A stretch of 41,810 nt of DNA from Burkholderiaceae bacterium (GCA_018882935.1 VERA01000018.1:1-41810), one strand, 5' to 3'; shown: positions 1-8,879, counted from the stretch's first letter. Notes: generated by a model not told the origin, from the letters alone. Translations and numbers: made by a program.

Positions 1-2
1 GC

Positions 3-80
3 ATTGGCGTATCGGGTGGCACAGCAGAGGAAGACGAGCTATGTGCTGCTGCAGGCTTGAAAGCAATTGGCCTCGCCTAA
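3..80 (+). CDS. GlcG/HbpS-family heme-binding-like protein, C-terminal fragment
   Basis: The third frame is open from the left edge to a TAA at 78-80. It encodes 25 residues that begin IGVSGGTAEEDE and end GLKAIGLA. The GVSGGT-x-x-xDE signature followed by a small Ala/Gly-rich helix is the usual C-terminus of GlcG/HbpS-family proteins, some of which bind heme. The rest of the gene lies outside the window. Such genes occur inside catechol meta-cleavage operons, and here the fragment precedes dmpC by about 170 bases, so it probably belongs to the same operon. The function in the pathway is not established. The identification rests on one short motif, so confidence is moderate. Confidence 0.6.
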   Translation: MGVSGGTAEEDELCAAAGLKAIGLA

Positions 81-251
81 GCTACCCATGGAAATAATGA
101 CGTAATCAATTTATTTCATTAGTAGATTTAACTACCGAGCTACGTAGATAAGTTAAGAAGCCAGGCAAAAATGATTGTCAACGTAACCTAAAAACCAAGT
201 TCAGTCGCAAATTCAAGTAACAAAAAATTCTGAATTCAAGGAAGACGCACC

Positions 252-1706
252 ATGAAACAATTCCACAACTTCATTAACGGCGAATTCGTCGCCACCAGCA
301 AGACTTTCGAAAACCGCGCACCCGCCGACAATCATGTGATTGGTCTGGTGCACGAGGCTGGTCAGGCTGAGGTCGACGCTGCCGTGAAGGCGGCGCGTGC
401 AGCGATGAATGGTGAGTGGGGCAAGATGAGCGTCGTCAAGCGCGTTGAACTGCTCAACGCAGTGGCCGATGAGATCAACAACCGCTTCGACGAATTCCTC
501 GCTGCCGAGCTGGCCGATACCGGCAAGCCGCATTCGCTGGCTTCGCACATCGATATTCCACGCGGCGCGGCGAACTTCAAGATTTTCGCCGACATCATCA
601 AGAACGCACCGACCGAGAGCTTCCAGATGACGACGCCTGATGGCGGTACCGCGATCAGCTATGGCGTGCGCGTTCCGCTCGGTGTGGTCGCAGTGGTATG
701 CCCTTGGAATTTGCCGTTGCTGCTAATGACCTGGAAAGTTGGCCCTGCACTGGCCTGCGGTAATGCAGTGATCGTCAAACCTTCAGAAGAAACGCCCGCG
801 ACGGCCACGCTACTCGGTGAAGTGATGAACAAGGTGGGTATACCGAAGGGTGTGTACAACGTCGTGCATGGCTTCGGTCCCAATTCGGCGGGTGAGTTTC
901 TCACTAAGCACCCGGATGTCGACGGCATCACCTTCACCGGTGAAACACGTACCGGCGAGGCCATCATGGCCGCGGCTGCGAAAGGCGTGCGCCCGGTATC
1001 GTTCGAGCTCGGCGGCAAGAACGCAGCTGTGGTGTTCGCCGATGCGGACTTCGACAAGGCGATCGCTGGTGTGACTCGTTCAGTCTTCGAAAATTGCGGA
1101 CAAGTCTGCCTCGGTACCGAGCGTGTGTATGTGCAGCGTCCGATTTTCGACAAGTTCGTGAAAGCGCTGAAAGAGAAAGCCGAAGCGCTGAAGATTGGTC
1201 CGTCGGATATGCCGGGTGTGGGCATGGGCCCGTTGATTTCAGCCGAGCACAAAGAAAAAGTGTTGTCGTATTACCAGAAGGCCAAAGCGGAAGGCGCGAA
1301 CGTGGTGACCGGTGGCGGCACGCCGACCATGGAAGGCAAGTATGCCGAGGGCCACTACGTTCAGCCAACCATCTGGACTGGCTTGCCTGAGACCTCGCCG
1401 ATCATCCGCGAAGAAATTTTCGGGCCATGCTGTCATATCGCACCGTTTGATACCGAAGAAGAAGCGATCGCACTGGCCAACGATACGCCCTACGGTCTCG
1501 CCACCTCGATCTGGACTACCGATATTTCAGTCGCGACGCGCATGGCGAATGCGATTCACGTGGGTCTGTGCTGGATAAACAGCTGGTTCTTGCGCGATCT
1601 GCGCACGCCTTTCGGTGGCTCTAAAGGCTCCGGTATTGGCCGCGAAGGTGGTGTGCACTCGCTCGAGTTTTACACTGACCTGCGCAACGTCATGATCAAA
1701 ATTTGA
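252..1706 (+). CDS. dmpC: 2-hydroxymuconic semialdehyde dehydrogenase
   Basis: This NAD-dependent aldehyde dehydrogenase oxidises 2-hydroxymuconic semialdehyde, the product of extradiol cleavage of catechol, to 2-hydroxymuconate. That step opens the 4-oxalocrotonate branch of the meta pathway in the cytoplasm. The protein has 484 residues, the normal length for DmpC/XylG. Visible ALDH features are the oxyanion Asn in PWNLP (about residue 153), the general base Glu252 in FELGGK and the catalytic Cys286 in NCGQVC. The ATG at 252 follows an AAGGAAG ribosome site at 238-244. It heads a run of same-strand genes with short gaps (22 bases to dmpE), which fixes the pathway assignment over other ALDH subfamilies. 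Confidence 0.95.
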   Translation: MKQFHNFINGEFVATSKTFENRAPADNHVIGLVHEAGQAEVDAAVKAARAAMNGEWGKMSVVKRVELLNAVADEINNRFDEFLAAELADTGKPHSLASHIDIPRGAANFKIFADIIKNAPTESFQMTTPDGGTAISYGVRVPLGVVAVVCPWNLPLLLMTWKVGPALACGNAVIVKPSEETPATATLLGEVMNKVGIPKGVYNVVHGFGPNSAGEFLTKHPDVDGITFTGETRTGEAIMAAAAKGVRPVSFELGGKNAAVVFADADFDKAIAGVTRSVFENCGQVCLGTERVYVQRPIFDKFVKALKEKAEALKIGPSDMPGVGMGPLISAEHKEKVLSYYQKAKAEGANVVTGGGTPTMEGKYAEGHYVQPTIWTGLPETSPIIREEIFGPCCHIAPFDTEEEAIALANDTPYGLATSIWTTDISVATRMANAIHVGLCWINSWFLRDLRTPFGGSKGSGIGREGGVHSLEFYTDLRNVMIKI

Positions 1707-1728
1707 ATTCCCAACGGAGAACGCAGCA

Positions 1729-2517
1729 ATGGCAATGAATACCCAAAAAATCCAGCAGTACGGCGATGAGCTGTATGACGCGCTGGTCTCACGTGTCGCG
1801 GTTGATCCGCTGACGAATCGTGAGCCTGAGATCAGTATTGAAGATGCTTACCAGATTCAGCTGCGCATGATCGAGCGCCGGCTGCAGACTGGTGAGACGG
1901 TCGTTGGTAAAAAGATCGGTGTCACCAGCAAGATCGTGATGGATATGTTGGGCGTGAACCAACCTGACTTCGGCCATCTGCTCTCCGGCATGGTGTTCAA
2001 CGAAGGCGAAGCGGTCGACACCAGCAAGATGATCGCGCCGCGTGCTGAAGCGGAAGTTGCTTTCATCCTCGGCCGCGACTTGAGCGGTCCGGGTGTGACT
2101 GCCGCTGACGTGCTACGCGCAACCGATTGCGTGATGCCTTGCTTCGAGATTGTGGATTCGCGCATCAAAGACTGGAAAATCAAGATTCAAGACACCGTGG
2201 CCGATAATGCCTCGTGTGGCGTATTCACCTTAGGCGGCACACGCAAGAGCCCGCGTGATCTCGACCTCGCGCTGGCCGGCATGGTGCTGGACAAGAACGG
2301 CGAGATCATCAGCACCTCGTGCGGCGCTGCCGTGCAAGGCTCACCGGTGAATGCTGTAGCTTGGTTAGCAAACACGCTGGGCAAACTTGGCATCACGCTG
2401 AAAGCAGGCGACGTCATTCTGTCCGGATCGCAGTCGCCACTGGTACCGGTGAAGGCTGGTGACAGCCTGCACTGCGCGGTCGGCGGCCTTGGCAGCACCT
2501 CGGTGCGCTTCATCTGA
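1729..2517 (+). CDS. dmpE: 2-oxopent-4-enoate hydratase
   Basis: The enzyme adds water to 2-oxopent-4-enoate to form 4-hydroxy-2-oxovalerate, the substrate of the DmpG aldolase. The 262-residue product belongs to the hydratase/decarboxylase family with the fumarylacetoacetase-like fold. The expected metal ligands are visible as Glu107 and Glu109 in RAEAEVAF and Glu140 in CFEIVDSR, and the conserved lysine is Lys62 in GKKIGVTS. The sequence tracks DmpE/XylJ more closely than DmpH, for example in the DWKIKIQDTVADNASCG stretch. Two ATGs occur at 1729 and 1735 after a GGAG at about 1715. It lies 16 bases ahead of the paralogous dmpH, as expected for hydratase and decarboxylase that act in succession. 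Confidence 0.93.
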   Translation: MAMNTQKIQQYGDELYDALVSRVAVDPLTNREPEISIEDAYQIQLRMIERRLQTGETVVGKKIGVTSKIVMDMLGVNQPDFGHLLSGMVFNEGEAVDTSKMIAPRAEAEVAFILGRDLSGPGVTAADVLRATDCVMPCFEIVDSRIKDWKIKIQDTVADNASCGVFTLGGTRKSPRDLDLALAGMVLDKNGEIISTSCGAAVQGSPVNAVAWLANTLGKLGITLKAGDVILSGSQSPLVPVKAGDSLHCAVGGLGSTSVRFI

Positions 2518-2533
2518 TCACGAGGACAAGAAC

Positions 2534-3322
2534 ATGCAACTCGATAAAGCAACGATTGAAAAACTGGCCGCGCATCTGGAAAGCGCAGAGCTTGAAGCGC
2601 GCGACGTGCTGAAGATCACTGACGATTATCCGCAGATGGACTTTGAGGATGCGTATGCGATCCAGGACACCATCCGCGCACGCAAGGAAGCACGCGGCAA
2701 CAAGACGGTAGGTCTGAAAGCCGGCCTGACCTCCTTCGCCAAAATGAAGCAGATGGGTGTGGATGTGCCCTGCTTCGGTTTTGTATCTGATTACATGTCA
2801 CGCCCGGATGGTGGCGACATCAAGACCTCGGAGCTGATTCACCCGAAAGTCGAAGCTGAAATCTGCGTCGTTACCAAGGCGCCGCTGAAAGGCCCAGGCT
2901 GTCATGTTGGTGCTGTAATGGCAGCGATTGATTTTGTGTTACCTGCAGTCGAGATCATCGACAGCCGCTACCGCGATTTCAAGTTTGATTTGAAAAGCGT
3001 GGTGGCGGATAACACGTCGGCATCACGCTTCGTGATTGGCGGCCGCTCGCGCAACGTAGAAGAACTTGATCTGCGTACGCTCGGTGTGGTGCTGGAAAAA
3101 AATGGCCAAGTGGTGGCGATGGCCGCCGGTGCTGCCGTATAGGGCCATCCCGCTGCAGCGATCGCGATGATGGCGAATCACCTCGGCGCACGTGGCCAGG
3201 AAATCCCCGCGGGTACGTTCATCATGACCGGTGGCGTGACTGAAGCGATTCCGGTAGCTGCGGGTGACAATGTTCTGGTGCGCTTCCAAGATCTCGGCTC
3301 GGTCTCGATGCGTTTCGTTTGA
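2534..3322 (+). pseudogene. dmpH: 2-oxo-3-hexenedioate (4-oxalocrotonate) decarboxylase with in-frame amber codon
   Basis: The reading frame from the ATG at 2534 (GAGGA site just upstream) matches DmpH/XylI, which decarboxylates 2-oxo-3-hexenedioate to 2-oxopent-4-enoate. It includes Lys62, the metal-ligand pattern VEAEI (Glu107, Glu109) and Glu140 in VEIIDSR. A TAG at 3140-3142 is codon 203, directly after GAAV. The same frame then continues without further damage through GHPAAAIAMM and ends SVSMRFV at a TGA at 3320-3322, the normal family C-terminus. Full length would be 262 residues and the truncated form has 202, losing the C-terminal beta-strands of the fold. Family members usually carry a hydrophobic residue, often Leu, at this position, so a single TTG to TAG change explains it. 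A sequencing error or amber readthrough cannot be excluded. Confidence 0.9.
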
Positions 3323-3382
3323 GTTGTCTGTGGTTGGAACTGAACACCATTCAAAGCTCGATGCAGGCGCGATAACAACACG

Positions 3383-3946
3383 ATGAGCACGCTACCCACA
3401 CATCCCGGCGCTGTCACAGTTCTCGTCACCCGACGGGTCAAGTTGGGTCACGAGACCGCCTACGAACAGCTGATGCGCGACATCATGCGTGCAGCGGCGG
3501 AGTTTCCCGGGCATCTGGGTGCGCAACTGGTACGCCCGGATGATCAACCTGGGTCTGAGCCCGGCTTGTATCACGTCGTGTTCGCGTTCGACTCGCAGCA
3601 GCATCTGCAGGCATGGCAAGACTCCCCCGCACGCTCGCTGGGTTTGGCGGCGCTTGAGCCGCTGGTGGAAGGCCCGGCGCACATGCAAATGATTGGGCTG
3701 GCGAATTGGTTTATGACGAGTGCACAGCAACCGCCGCCGCGGTGGAAAGTTGCGATCATGAGCTGGCTGGGTATTTTCCCGACGGTGCTGGTGCTGTTCT
3801 TGTTAATCGGTGACATGCTTGCGCAATGGCCGCTGGTGCCACGCGTAATGACGCTGACCGGATTGGTAGTACTGATCATGACGTGGGTAGTGGCGCCACA
3901 ACTGACACGTCTGCTCAAGCCCTGGCTACATGCCCATAAAACTTGA
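3383..3946 (+). CDS. ABM-domain protein with two C-terminal membrane helices
   Basis: The 187-residue protein starts with an antibiotic-biosynthesis-monooxygenase-like ferredoxin fold (about residues 10-105). It contains VTRRVKLGHE, FPGHLGAQ, YHVVFAFDS and the WQDSP helix typical of the family. Two hydrophobic helices follow, about residues 125-145 (GIFPTVLVLFLLIG) and 152-172 (VMTLTGLVVLIMTWVV), with a basic tail, which anchors the domain to the inner membrane. It lies between dmpH and the SDR on the same strand and is probably co-transcribed with the pathway. There is no clear ribosome site before the ATG at 3383. ABM domains may detoxify quinones or bind heme or flavin, but no function can be assigned here. 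Confidence 0.75.
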   Translation: MSTLPTHPGAVTVLVTRRVKLGHETAYEQLMRDIMRAAAEFPGHLGAQLVRPDDQPGSEPGLYHVVFAFDSQQHLQAWQDSPARSLGLAALEPLVEGPAHMQMIGLANWFMTSAQQPPPRWKVAIMSWLGIFPTVLVLFLLIGDMLAQWPLVPRVMTLTGLVVLIMTWVVAPQLTRLLKPWLHAHKT

Positions 3947-4013
3947 AGTTTGCTACAAGCCGCTTGTAATTTCGATCAAACCTAAAGTACTTGAATACAC
4001 ATCTAAGGTCAGT

Positions 4014-4805
4014 ATGAATCTGCAGCTCAACGGTCAACACGCTGTCGTTACCGGCTCCACTGCCGGCATTGGCTACGCAATCGCGCATGCGCTCGCCGCA
4101 GAAAGTGCTACTGTCACTATCAACGGCCGCACCGAGCAAGGTGTGCAGCGTGCGCTGCAACGCCTTCGTTCCGACTTCCCGAATGCGACCTTACACGGTA
4201 TCGTGGCCGATGCAGCTACCGCTGAGGGTTGCGCCAGGCTGACCGCGGGTGCATCGATTGATATTTTGGTGAATAACATGGGCATCTTCGAGCCTAAGCC
4301 CTTCGACACTATTCCCGATGAAGACTGGCAGCGTCTGTTCGAAACCAATGTCATGAGTGGCGTGCGCCTGTCGCGTGCAGTGCTGCCAGGCATGAAGCAG
4401 CGTAACCGTGGTCGTATCGTATTCATCTCGTCGGAATCGGGCATCTGCCCGCCGGCTGAGATGGTGCATTACGGGATGACAAAATCTGCGCAACTCTCGA
4501 TCGCACGCGGCATTGCCGAAACCTGCGCTGGTACCGGCGTCACTGTCAATAGCGTGTTACCTGGCCCAACCCTCACCGAGGGCGCGAAAGATTTTCTGGA
4601 CAAGCTCGCTGCTGAGCAAGGCAAGAGCTTCGACGAACTCGTGCAATGGTTCTTCGCCAATGCAAGACCGACATCATTATTACGTCGATTTATTGATCCA
4701 AAAGAAGTGGCTGCGATGGTGGCCTATGTGTGTAGCCCGCTCTCCGCAGCCACCAATGGTGCGGCGCTGCGTGTGGATGGCGGCGTCGTACGCAGCCTGA
4801 TCTAA
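4014..4805 (+). CDS. short-chain dehydrogenase/reductase (SDR)
   Basis: This classical SDR of 263 residues has the nucleotide-binding motif TGSTAGIG (residues 13-20), NNMG (87-90), Asn112, Ser140 and the catalytic YGMTK (Tyr153, Lys157). The ATG at 4014 is preferred because AAGG lies just upstream and because the open frame above it overlaps the preceding gene. Arg39 after the second beta strand (NGRT) favours NADP(H), which is inference. The gene sits inside the meta-cleavage operon, 26 bases before dmpF, so it may oxidise or reduce an alcohol, diol or keto group of a peripheral aromatic substrate. Substrate cannot be deduced from the sequence. Assignment as an SDR is firm and the role in the pathway is contextual. 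Confidence 0.88.
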   Translation: MNLQLNGQHAVVTGSTAGIGYAIAHALAAESATVTINGRTEQGVQRALQRLRSDFPNATLHGIVADAATAEGCARLTAGASIDILVNNMGIFEPKPFDTIPDEDWQRLFETNVMSGVRLSRAVLPGMKQRNRGRIVFISSESGICPPAEMVHYGMTKSAQLSIARGIAETCAGTGVTVNSVLPGPTLTEGAKDFLDKLAAEQGKSFDELVQWFFANARPTSLLRRFIDPKEVAAMVAYVCSPLSAATNGAALRVDGGVVRSLI

Positions 4806-4831
4806 CTAGCCTTATGTAAGGGAGTAAAACC

Positions 4832-5749
4832 ATGAGCAAAAAAATCAAATGTGCCCTGATTGGCCCCGGCAATATCGGCACCGATTTGCTGGCTAAATTG
4901 CAGCGCTCACCGGTACTTGAACCGGTATGGATGGTGGGCATTGATCCTGAATCCGATGGTTTGAAACGCGCGCGCGAGATGGGTCTAAAAACGACTGCGG
5001 ATGGTGTGGATGGTTTGCTCCCGCATGTGATTGCAGACGGTGTACAAATCGCATTTGACGCAACGTCAGCCTATGTACATGCCGAGAACTCGCGCAAGCT
5101 GAATGAGCTGGGCGTACTGATGATTGACCTGACACCCGCAGCGATCGGGCCTTACTGTGTGCCACCGGTGAACCTGAAAGAACACGTTGGCCGCGGTGAA
5201 ATGAACGTGAACATGGTCACCTGCGGTGGCCAGGCCACCATTCCCATGGTGGCCGCCGTATCACGCGTGCAGCCGGTAGCGTATGGTGAAATCGTCGCTA
5301 CCGTATCGTCGCGCAGCGCTGGCCCGGGCACGCGTAAAAATATCGATGAGTTCACGCGTACCACCGCGGGTGCTATTGAGCGCGTGGGCGGTGCCAAAAA
5401 AGGTAAAGCGATCATCATCATCAACCCGGCAGAGCCGCCGCTGATCATGCGCGACACCGTGCACTGCCTGACGGAAGGCACGCCGGATGAAGCAAAGATC
5501 ACGCAGTCAATTCACGACATGATCAAGGAAGTACAAAAATATGTGCCGGGCTATCGTCTGGTGAACGGTCCGGTGTTTGATGGTAACCGTGTTTCGGTAT
5601 TCCTCGAAGTCGAAGGCTTGGGTGACTACTTGCCGAAGTATGCGGGCAACCTCGACATCATGACTGCTGCTGCTGCGCGGACTGCCGAGATGTTTGCTGA
5701 AGAAATCATCGCCGGGCGCCTGACGCTCGAAGCGACTGTAGCGGCCTGA
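4832..5749 (+). CDS. dmpF: acetaldehyde dehydrogenase (acylating)
   Basis: DmpF converts acetaldehyde, NAD+ and CoA to acetyl-CoA. It works in a complex with the DmpG aldolase that channels the toxic aldehyde. The 305-residue product has the Rossmann motif GPGNIGTD (residues 11-18) and the catalytic Cys131 in VTCGGQ, followed by the family signatures [10 protein letters not shown] and NPAEPP. The ATG at 4832 has a GGGAG ribosome site. It is followed after 28 bases by dmpG, the invariant partner, so the identification is secure. Length is close to the roughly 310 residues usual for the family. Confidence 0.95.
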   Translation: MSKKIKCALIGPGNIGTDLLAKLQRSPVLEPVWMVGIDPESDGLKRAREMGLKTTADGVDGLLPHVIADGVQIAFDATSAYVHAENSRKLNELGVLMIDLTPAAIGPYCVPPVNLKEHVGRGEMNVNMVTCGGQATIPMVAAVSRVQPVAYGEIVATVSSRSAGPGTRKNIDEFTRTTAGAIERVGGAKKGKAIIIINPAEPPLIMRDTVHCLTEGTPDEAKITQSIHDMIKEVQKYVPGYRLVNGPVFDGNRVSVFLEVEGLGDYLPKYAGNLDIMTAAAARTAEMFAEEIIAGRLTLEATVAA

Positions 5750-5777
5750 TCGCACCCGACTTGACCGGAGAATGACC

Positions 5778-6821
5778 ATGACAATTCAAGGTAAAACCAT
5801 CACCCTGCATGACATGACACTACGCGATGGCATGCATCCCAAGCGCCATTTGATGACGATCGATCAAATGAAATCGATCGCGCAAGGTCTCGATAACGCC
5901 GGTGTGCCGCTGATTGAAGTAACCCATGGCGATGGTCTGGGCGGCTCGTCGGTGAATTACGGTTTTCCGGCACACACCGACGAGGAATACCTCGGTGCGG
6001 TGATCCCGCTGATGAAGCAAGCCAAAGTCTCTGCGCTGCTGTTGCCCGGTATCGGTACCGTCGATCATCTGAAAATGGCGCATGAGCTTGGTGTACATAC
6101 GATTCGTGTCGCCACGCACTGCACCGAAGGCGACGTATCGGAGCAGCACATCACCATGGCGCGCAAGATGGAGATGGATACCGTTGGCTTCTTGATGATG
6201 GCGCATATGAACACGCCGGAAGGCTTGGTTCAACAAGCCAAGCTGATGGAAGGCTACGGCGCCAACTGTATTTATGTGACTGACTCTGCAGGCTACATGC
6301 TGCCGGATGATGTACGTGTGCGTATCGATGCCGTGCGTCAGGCGCTCAAGCCCGAAACTGAGCTGGGTTTTCATGGGCATCACAATATGGCGATGGGTAT
6401 CGCCAACTCCGTAGCCGCGATCGAGTCAGGTGCGAATCGCATTGATGCCGCTGCCGCAGGTCTGGGCGCAGGTGCTGGTAATACGCCACTCGAAGTTCTA
6501 GTGGCAGTGCTTGACCGCATGAGCGTCAACACCGGTGTCGATGTCTGGAAGATTCAAGACGTTGCAGAAGACCTGGTGGTACCGATCATGGACTTCCCGA
6601 TTCGTATTGATCGTGATGCCCTCACCTTGGGCTATGCCGGTGTGTATGGTTCTTTCCTGCTATTCGCAAAACGTGCTGAAGCTAAATATGGCATCCCGGC
6701 GCGTGAACTGCTGATTGAGCTCGGCCGTCGCAAGATGGTGGGTGGTCAGGAAGACATGATCGAAGACGCTGCACTAACCCTCTCGCGTGAGCGTAGAGAA
6801 CGCGCCGCCAAGGCCGCTTGA
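5778..6821 (+). CDS. dmpG: 4-hydroxy-2-oxovalerate aldolase
   Basis: This divalent-metal class II aldolase cleaves 4-hydroxy-2-oxovalerate to pyruvate and acetaldehyde and passes the aldehyde to DmpF. The product shows DMTLRDG with Arg16 and Asp17, His20 in GMHP, and the metal-binding HGHHN near residue 200. The C-terminal communication domain carries [11 protein letters not shown]. ATGs occur at 5772 and 5778. The GGAG at 5767-5770 is only one base from the first and seven from the second, so 5778 is chosen, giving 347 residues. The start at 5772 would add only two residues. Position directly after dmpF confirms the pair. Confidence 0.95.
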   Translation: MTIQGKTITLHDMTLRDGMHPKRHLMTIDQMKSIAQGLDNAGVPLIEVTHGDGLGGSSVNYGFPAHTDEEYLGAVIPLMKQAKVSALLLPGIGTVDHLKMAHELGVHTIRVATHCTEGDVSEQHITMARKMEMDTVGFLMMAHMNTPEGLVQQAKLMEGYGANCIYVTDSAGYMLPDDVRVRIDAVRQALKPETELGFHGHHNMAMGIANSVAAIESGANRIDAAAAGLGAGAGNTPLEVLVAVLDRMSVNTGVDVWKIQDVAEDLVVPIMDFPIRIDRDALTLGYAGVYGSFLLFAKRAEAKYGIPARELLIELGRRKMVGGQEDMIEDAALTLSRERRERAAKAA

Positions 6822-6842
6822 ACATTTAATGAGGACAACGAT

Positions 6843-7034
6843 ATGCCGTTCGCACAAATCCATATGCTGGAAGGTCGTAGCGAAGACCAAAAACGCGCTG
6901 TGATTGAAAAAGTGACGCAGGCTTTGCATGAGGCCGTGGGTGCGCCGAGAGAGACAATTCGAATTCTGATTTCGGAAGTACCGAAGGCGCATTGGGGCAT
7001 CGGCGGTACCTCAGCCAAAGATCTGGGGCGCTAG
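6843..7034 (+). CDS. dmpI: 4-oxalocrotonate tautomerase
   Basis: This 63-residue enzyme isomerises 2-hydroxymuconate (the enol form) to 2-oxo-3-hexenedioate, the substrate of DmpH. After removal of the initiator Met the N-terminus is the catalytic Pro1, and Arg11 (LEGRS) and Arg39 (ETIRIL) match the canonical active site. The aromatic residue near position 50 is the Trp in HWGIGG. Length is exactly typical of the hexameric 4-OT subunit. A GAGG site lies upstream, and the gene follows dmpG by 21 bases as the last gene of the operon in this window. Confidence 0.95.
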   Translation: MPFAQIHMLEGRSEDQKRAVIEKVTQALHEAVGAPRETIRILISEVPKAHWGIGGTSAKDLGR

Positions 7035-7068
7035 GACGTTGCTTCGTTCACTCGATAGCCGTCACTCG

Positions 7069-7095
7069 GTCATCCCGGGGTAGGTCGGGACCTAG
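7069..7095 (+). repeat. REP-like dispersed palindrome, degenerate copy
   Basis: The 27 bases begin GTCATCCCGG and end GGGACCTAG, forming an imperfect CCCGG/TCGGGA hairpin. They match the cleaner copy at 39174-39200 at 22 of 27 positions by eye. The element sits in the 189-base gap between dmpI and the next gene. Short GTCATCCCGG-type palindromes are common extragenic repeats in proteobacteria. It could help terminate or stabilise the dmp transcript, but no T-tract follows it. Confidence 0.45.
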
Positions 7096-7223
7096 AAGCT
7101 TGCCAGCGGGTCTGATTATCCCGGCCGAGCATTACGGCACCCGACTCGTCGGTTCGTGAGACTTGTGTAAAATCCAAAGCATTTGCTGCATTCGATACAT
7201 CACATAGTCCACGAAGACGATCC

Positions 7224-7463
7224 ATGGACAACGATTTTCTGATTCCTCTGCTGGTTACCGTAGTCACAGCGATGACGATCGGCGCGATCTATTTGCTGAC
7301 GCTGTTGGTGAACGACGGTCAACCCGATCAAAGTGAGGAAGAAACCCTGGCCGAGTACATCGCCGACGAGGGCGCATCACCGGTAGCCCAAGCCGATGCC
7401 AGCGCCGACGCCAACGCCGATGCCGACAGCGCAGCTGCCCCGGCTGAGGCTCAACAAACCTAA
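7224..7463 (+). CDS. small single-pass membrane protein with acidic Ala-rich tail
   Basis: The 79-residue product has one hydrophobic segment (about residues 6-29, IPLLVTVVTAMTIGAIYLL) followed by an acidic tail rich in Asp, Ala and Glu with ADA/NADA-type low-complexity repeats. The family is not recognised. It ends eight bases before the TauE/SafE-like exporter gene on the same strand, so the two are probably co-transcribed and the small protein could be an accessory subunit. It is supported by the coupling and by the TM-plus-tail architecture rather than by homology. Confidence 0.6.
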   Translation: MDNDFLIPLLVTVVTAMTIGAIYLLTLLVNDGQPDQSEEETLAEYIADEGASPVAQADASADANADADSAAAPAEAQQT

Positions 7464-7471
7464 TAACCGCA

Positions 7472-8248
7472 ATGTCCCCTGCTGATGCGGCTTTGGTCGC
7501 CGCTGGTGCTTTTTTGGCCGGCGCCATGAACGCGATCGCTGGTGGCGGCACCTTCTTCTCTTTTCCGGCGATGCTGATGGCGGGCGTACCCCCGGTTACT
7601 GCCAACGCCAGTAACTCGGTCGCGTTGTGGCCGGCCAGTCTCTCGAGTGCTTGGGCTTATCGTCGCGAGGCGATGCGACACGGTCGCTGGGCCGTGCTAC
7701 TGGCGATACTCTCGGTGATCGGTGGTCTGCTCGGTGGTTTACTGCTGCTGGCAATTTCCAACCAAACCTTCATGCGGCTGGTGCCTTGGTTGCTGCTGAT
7801 CGCGACCTCGCTGTTTGCGCTCAGCGCGCAAGTCAATCGCATTATTCGCTGGTTAAAGCAGCGCTTGAACATGGCCGCCTCTGAGAAGCCGGGCAGTATC
7901 GGTGGCGCGGTGTTTCAGTTGATGGTGGCGATCTACGGCGGCTTCTTCGGCGCCGGCATGGGCATTTTGACGCTGGCCGCGCTCTCGATTCAGGGCTTTG
8001 ATGATATGCAAGAGATCAATGCCCTTAAAAACCTCACCTCGGCCATGAACTACACCGTGGCTGCACTCACCTTCATTATCGCCGGTGCCATCAGCTGGCC
8101 GCACACCCTTGTGGCCTTGGTCACCGCCGCAGTTGGCGGCACCGTGGGCGCAGCGTTTGCGCGCAAGCTACCGGCTGTGTGGTTAAAGCGTCTGGTGATC
8201 GCCGTTGGTGCCACGCTGACCGTGGTGTACTTCATCAAAACTGCGTAG
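7472..8248 (+). CDS. TauE/SafE (TSUP) family membrane transporter
   Basis: The 258-residue protein is almost entirely hydrophobic with about eight membrane segments. It opens with the family hallmark AGAMNAIAGGGTFFSFPAML and GVPPVTANASNSVALWP (residues about 14-50). The repeated half-motif GGFFGAGMGILTLAAL appears near residue 150. TSUP proteins move small anions such as sulfite, sulfonates or organic acids across the inner membrane. The substrate here is unknown. It follows the small membrane protein by eight bases and ends six bases before the convergent DUF4399 gene. Confidence 0.88.
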   Translation: MSPADAALVAAGAFLAGAMNAIAGGGTFFSFPAMLMAGVPPVTANASNSVALWPASLSSAWAYRREAMRHGRWAVLLAILSVIGGLLGGLLLLAISNQTFMRLVPWLLLIATSLFALSAQVNRIIRWLKQRLNMAASEKPGSIGGAVFQLMVAIYGGFFGAGMGILTLAALSIQGFDDMQEINALKNLTSAMNYTVAALTFIIAGAISWPHTLVALVTAAVGGTVGAAFARKLPAVWLKRLVIAVGATLTVVYFIKTA

Positions 8249-8254
8249 GGCTGA

Positions 8255-8644
8255 CTACTTTACCGTCACCTCTATCGACTTGCGCATCTTCTCGCCATAT
8301 GACCGATGCGCGCCATCGGCAAACTGCATGGTGAGACGATAACGACCGGGCGGCAATGTAATCTCGGTTTCTGTTTGGCCTTTACCAAAATGACGATGCT
8401 GATCATCCATGGGAATCACCGTGCCCTCCGCTACATCGGGCGCATTAATCAGTAAATGGTGGTGACCGGTGCCCTCTTTCATTTCGCCAGCGGGCGCGAC
8501 CTGCATTCCGGCCAAGCCAAACTTCACTTTGAAAGGCGACGACAGCGTCGCATTATTTTTCGGTTCAATGAAATCGACCGATTGCGCCAACACAGTGGCG
8601 TGTGCAAACAAAGCGCTAAAAGTAATGGCAATAAAGTAACGCAT
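8255..8644 (-). CDS. DUF4399 periplasmic protein
   Basis: The 129-residue product starts at the ATG at 8644, which follows an AGGAG site. An upstream in-frame start has no such support. A signal peptide covers about residues 1-20 (MRYFIAITFSALFAHATVLA). The mature part carries GTGHHHLLIN, a PMDDQHRHFGKGQTE stretch and LPPGRYRLTMQFADG, the pattern of DUF4399 proteins. Its His-rich sites could bind metal, but the role is unknown. It converges with the TSUP gene, leaving six bases between the stops. Confidence 0.85.
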   Translation of the reverse strand: MRYFIAITFSALFAHATVLAQSVDFIEPKNNATLSSPFKVKFGLAGMQVAPAGEMKEGTGHHHLLINAPDVAEGTVIPMDDQHRHFGKGQTETEITLPPGRYRLTMQFADGAHRSYGEKMRKSIEVTVK

Positions 8645-8810
8645 GGTGGGCTCCTGATCAGATTCAGCGCTCGATGATACCAAGTACTGCCTGAGGTCAT
8701 GCGTGATTTGCTAAGGCCGCTTGATCACCACACCCGCGCCCCTCGACAACCCGGAGCACGCTGATCTTTTAGGTCGAGCTGAGTTCGGCGCCCGGGAAAA
8801 CCTGACCCGC

Positions 8811-8838
8811 AAAAAAATTGCCCGCGCACTGCGCGGGC
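8811..8838 (-). terminator. Rho-independent terminator for the 67-residue ORF
   Basis: GCCCGCGC (8820-8827) and GCGCGGGC (8831-8838) form a perfect 8-bp GC-rich stem with a 3-base loop. Read on the minus strand, the stem is followed by AATTTTTTT (8819-8811), a classic intrinsic terminator. It lies 42 bases downstream of the stop of the minus-strand gene at 8880-9083 and supports that gene as a real transcription unit. Confidence 0.85.
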
Positions 8839-8879
8839 AAAACCCGAATCTCCGTTGCCGAAGAACAGGGAGGAGACAA

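Noticed and set aside
7035-7223. A rho-independent terminator after dmpI.
   Set aside because: Only a degenerate REP-like palindrome is present and no T-tract follows it.
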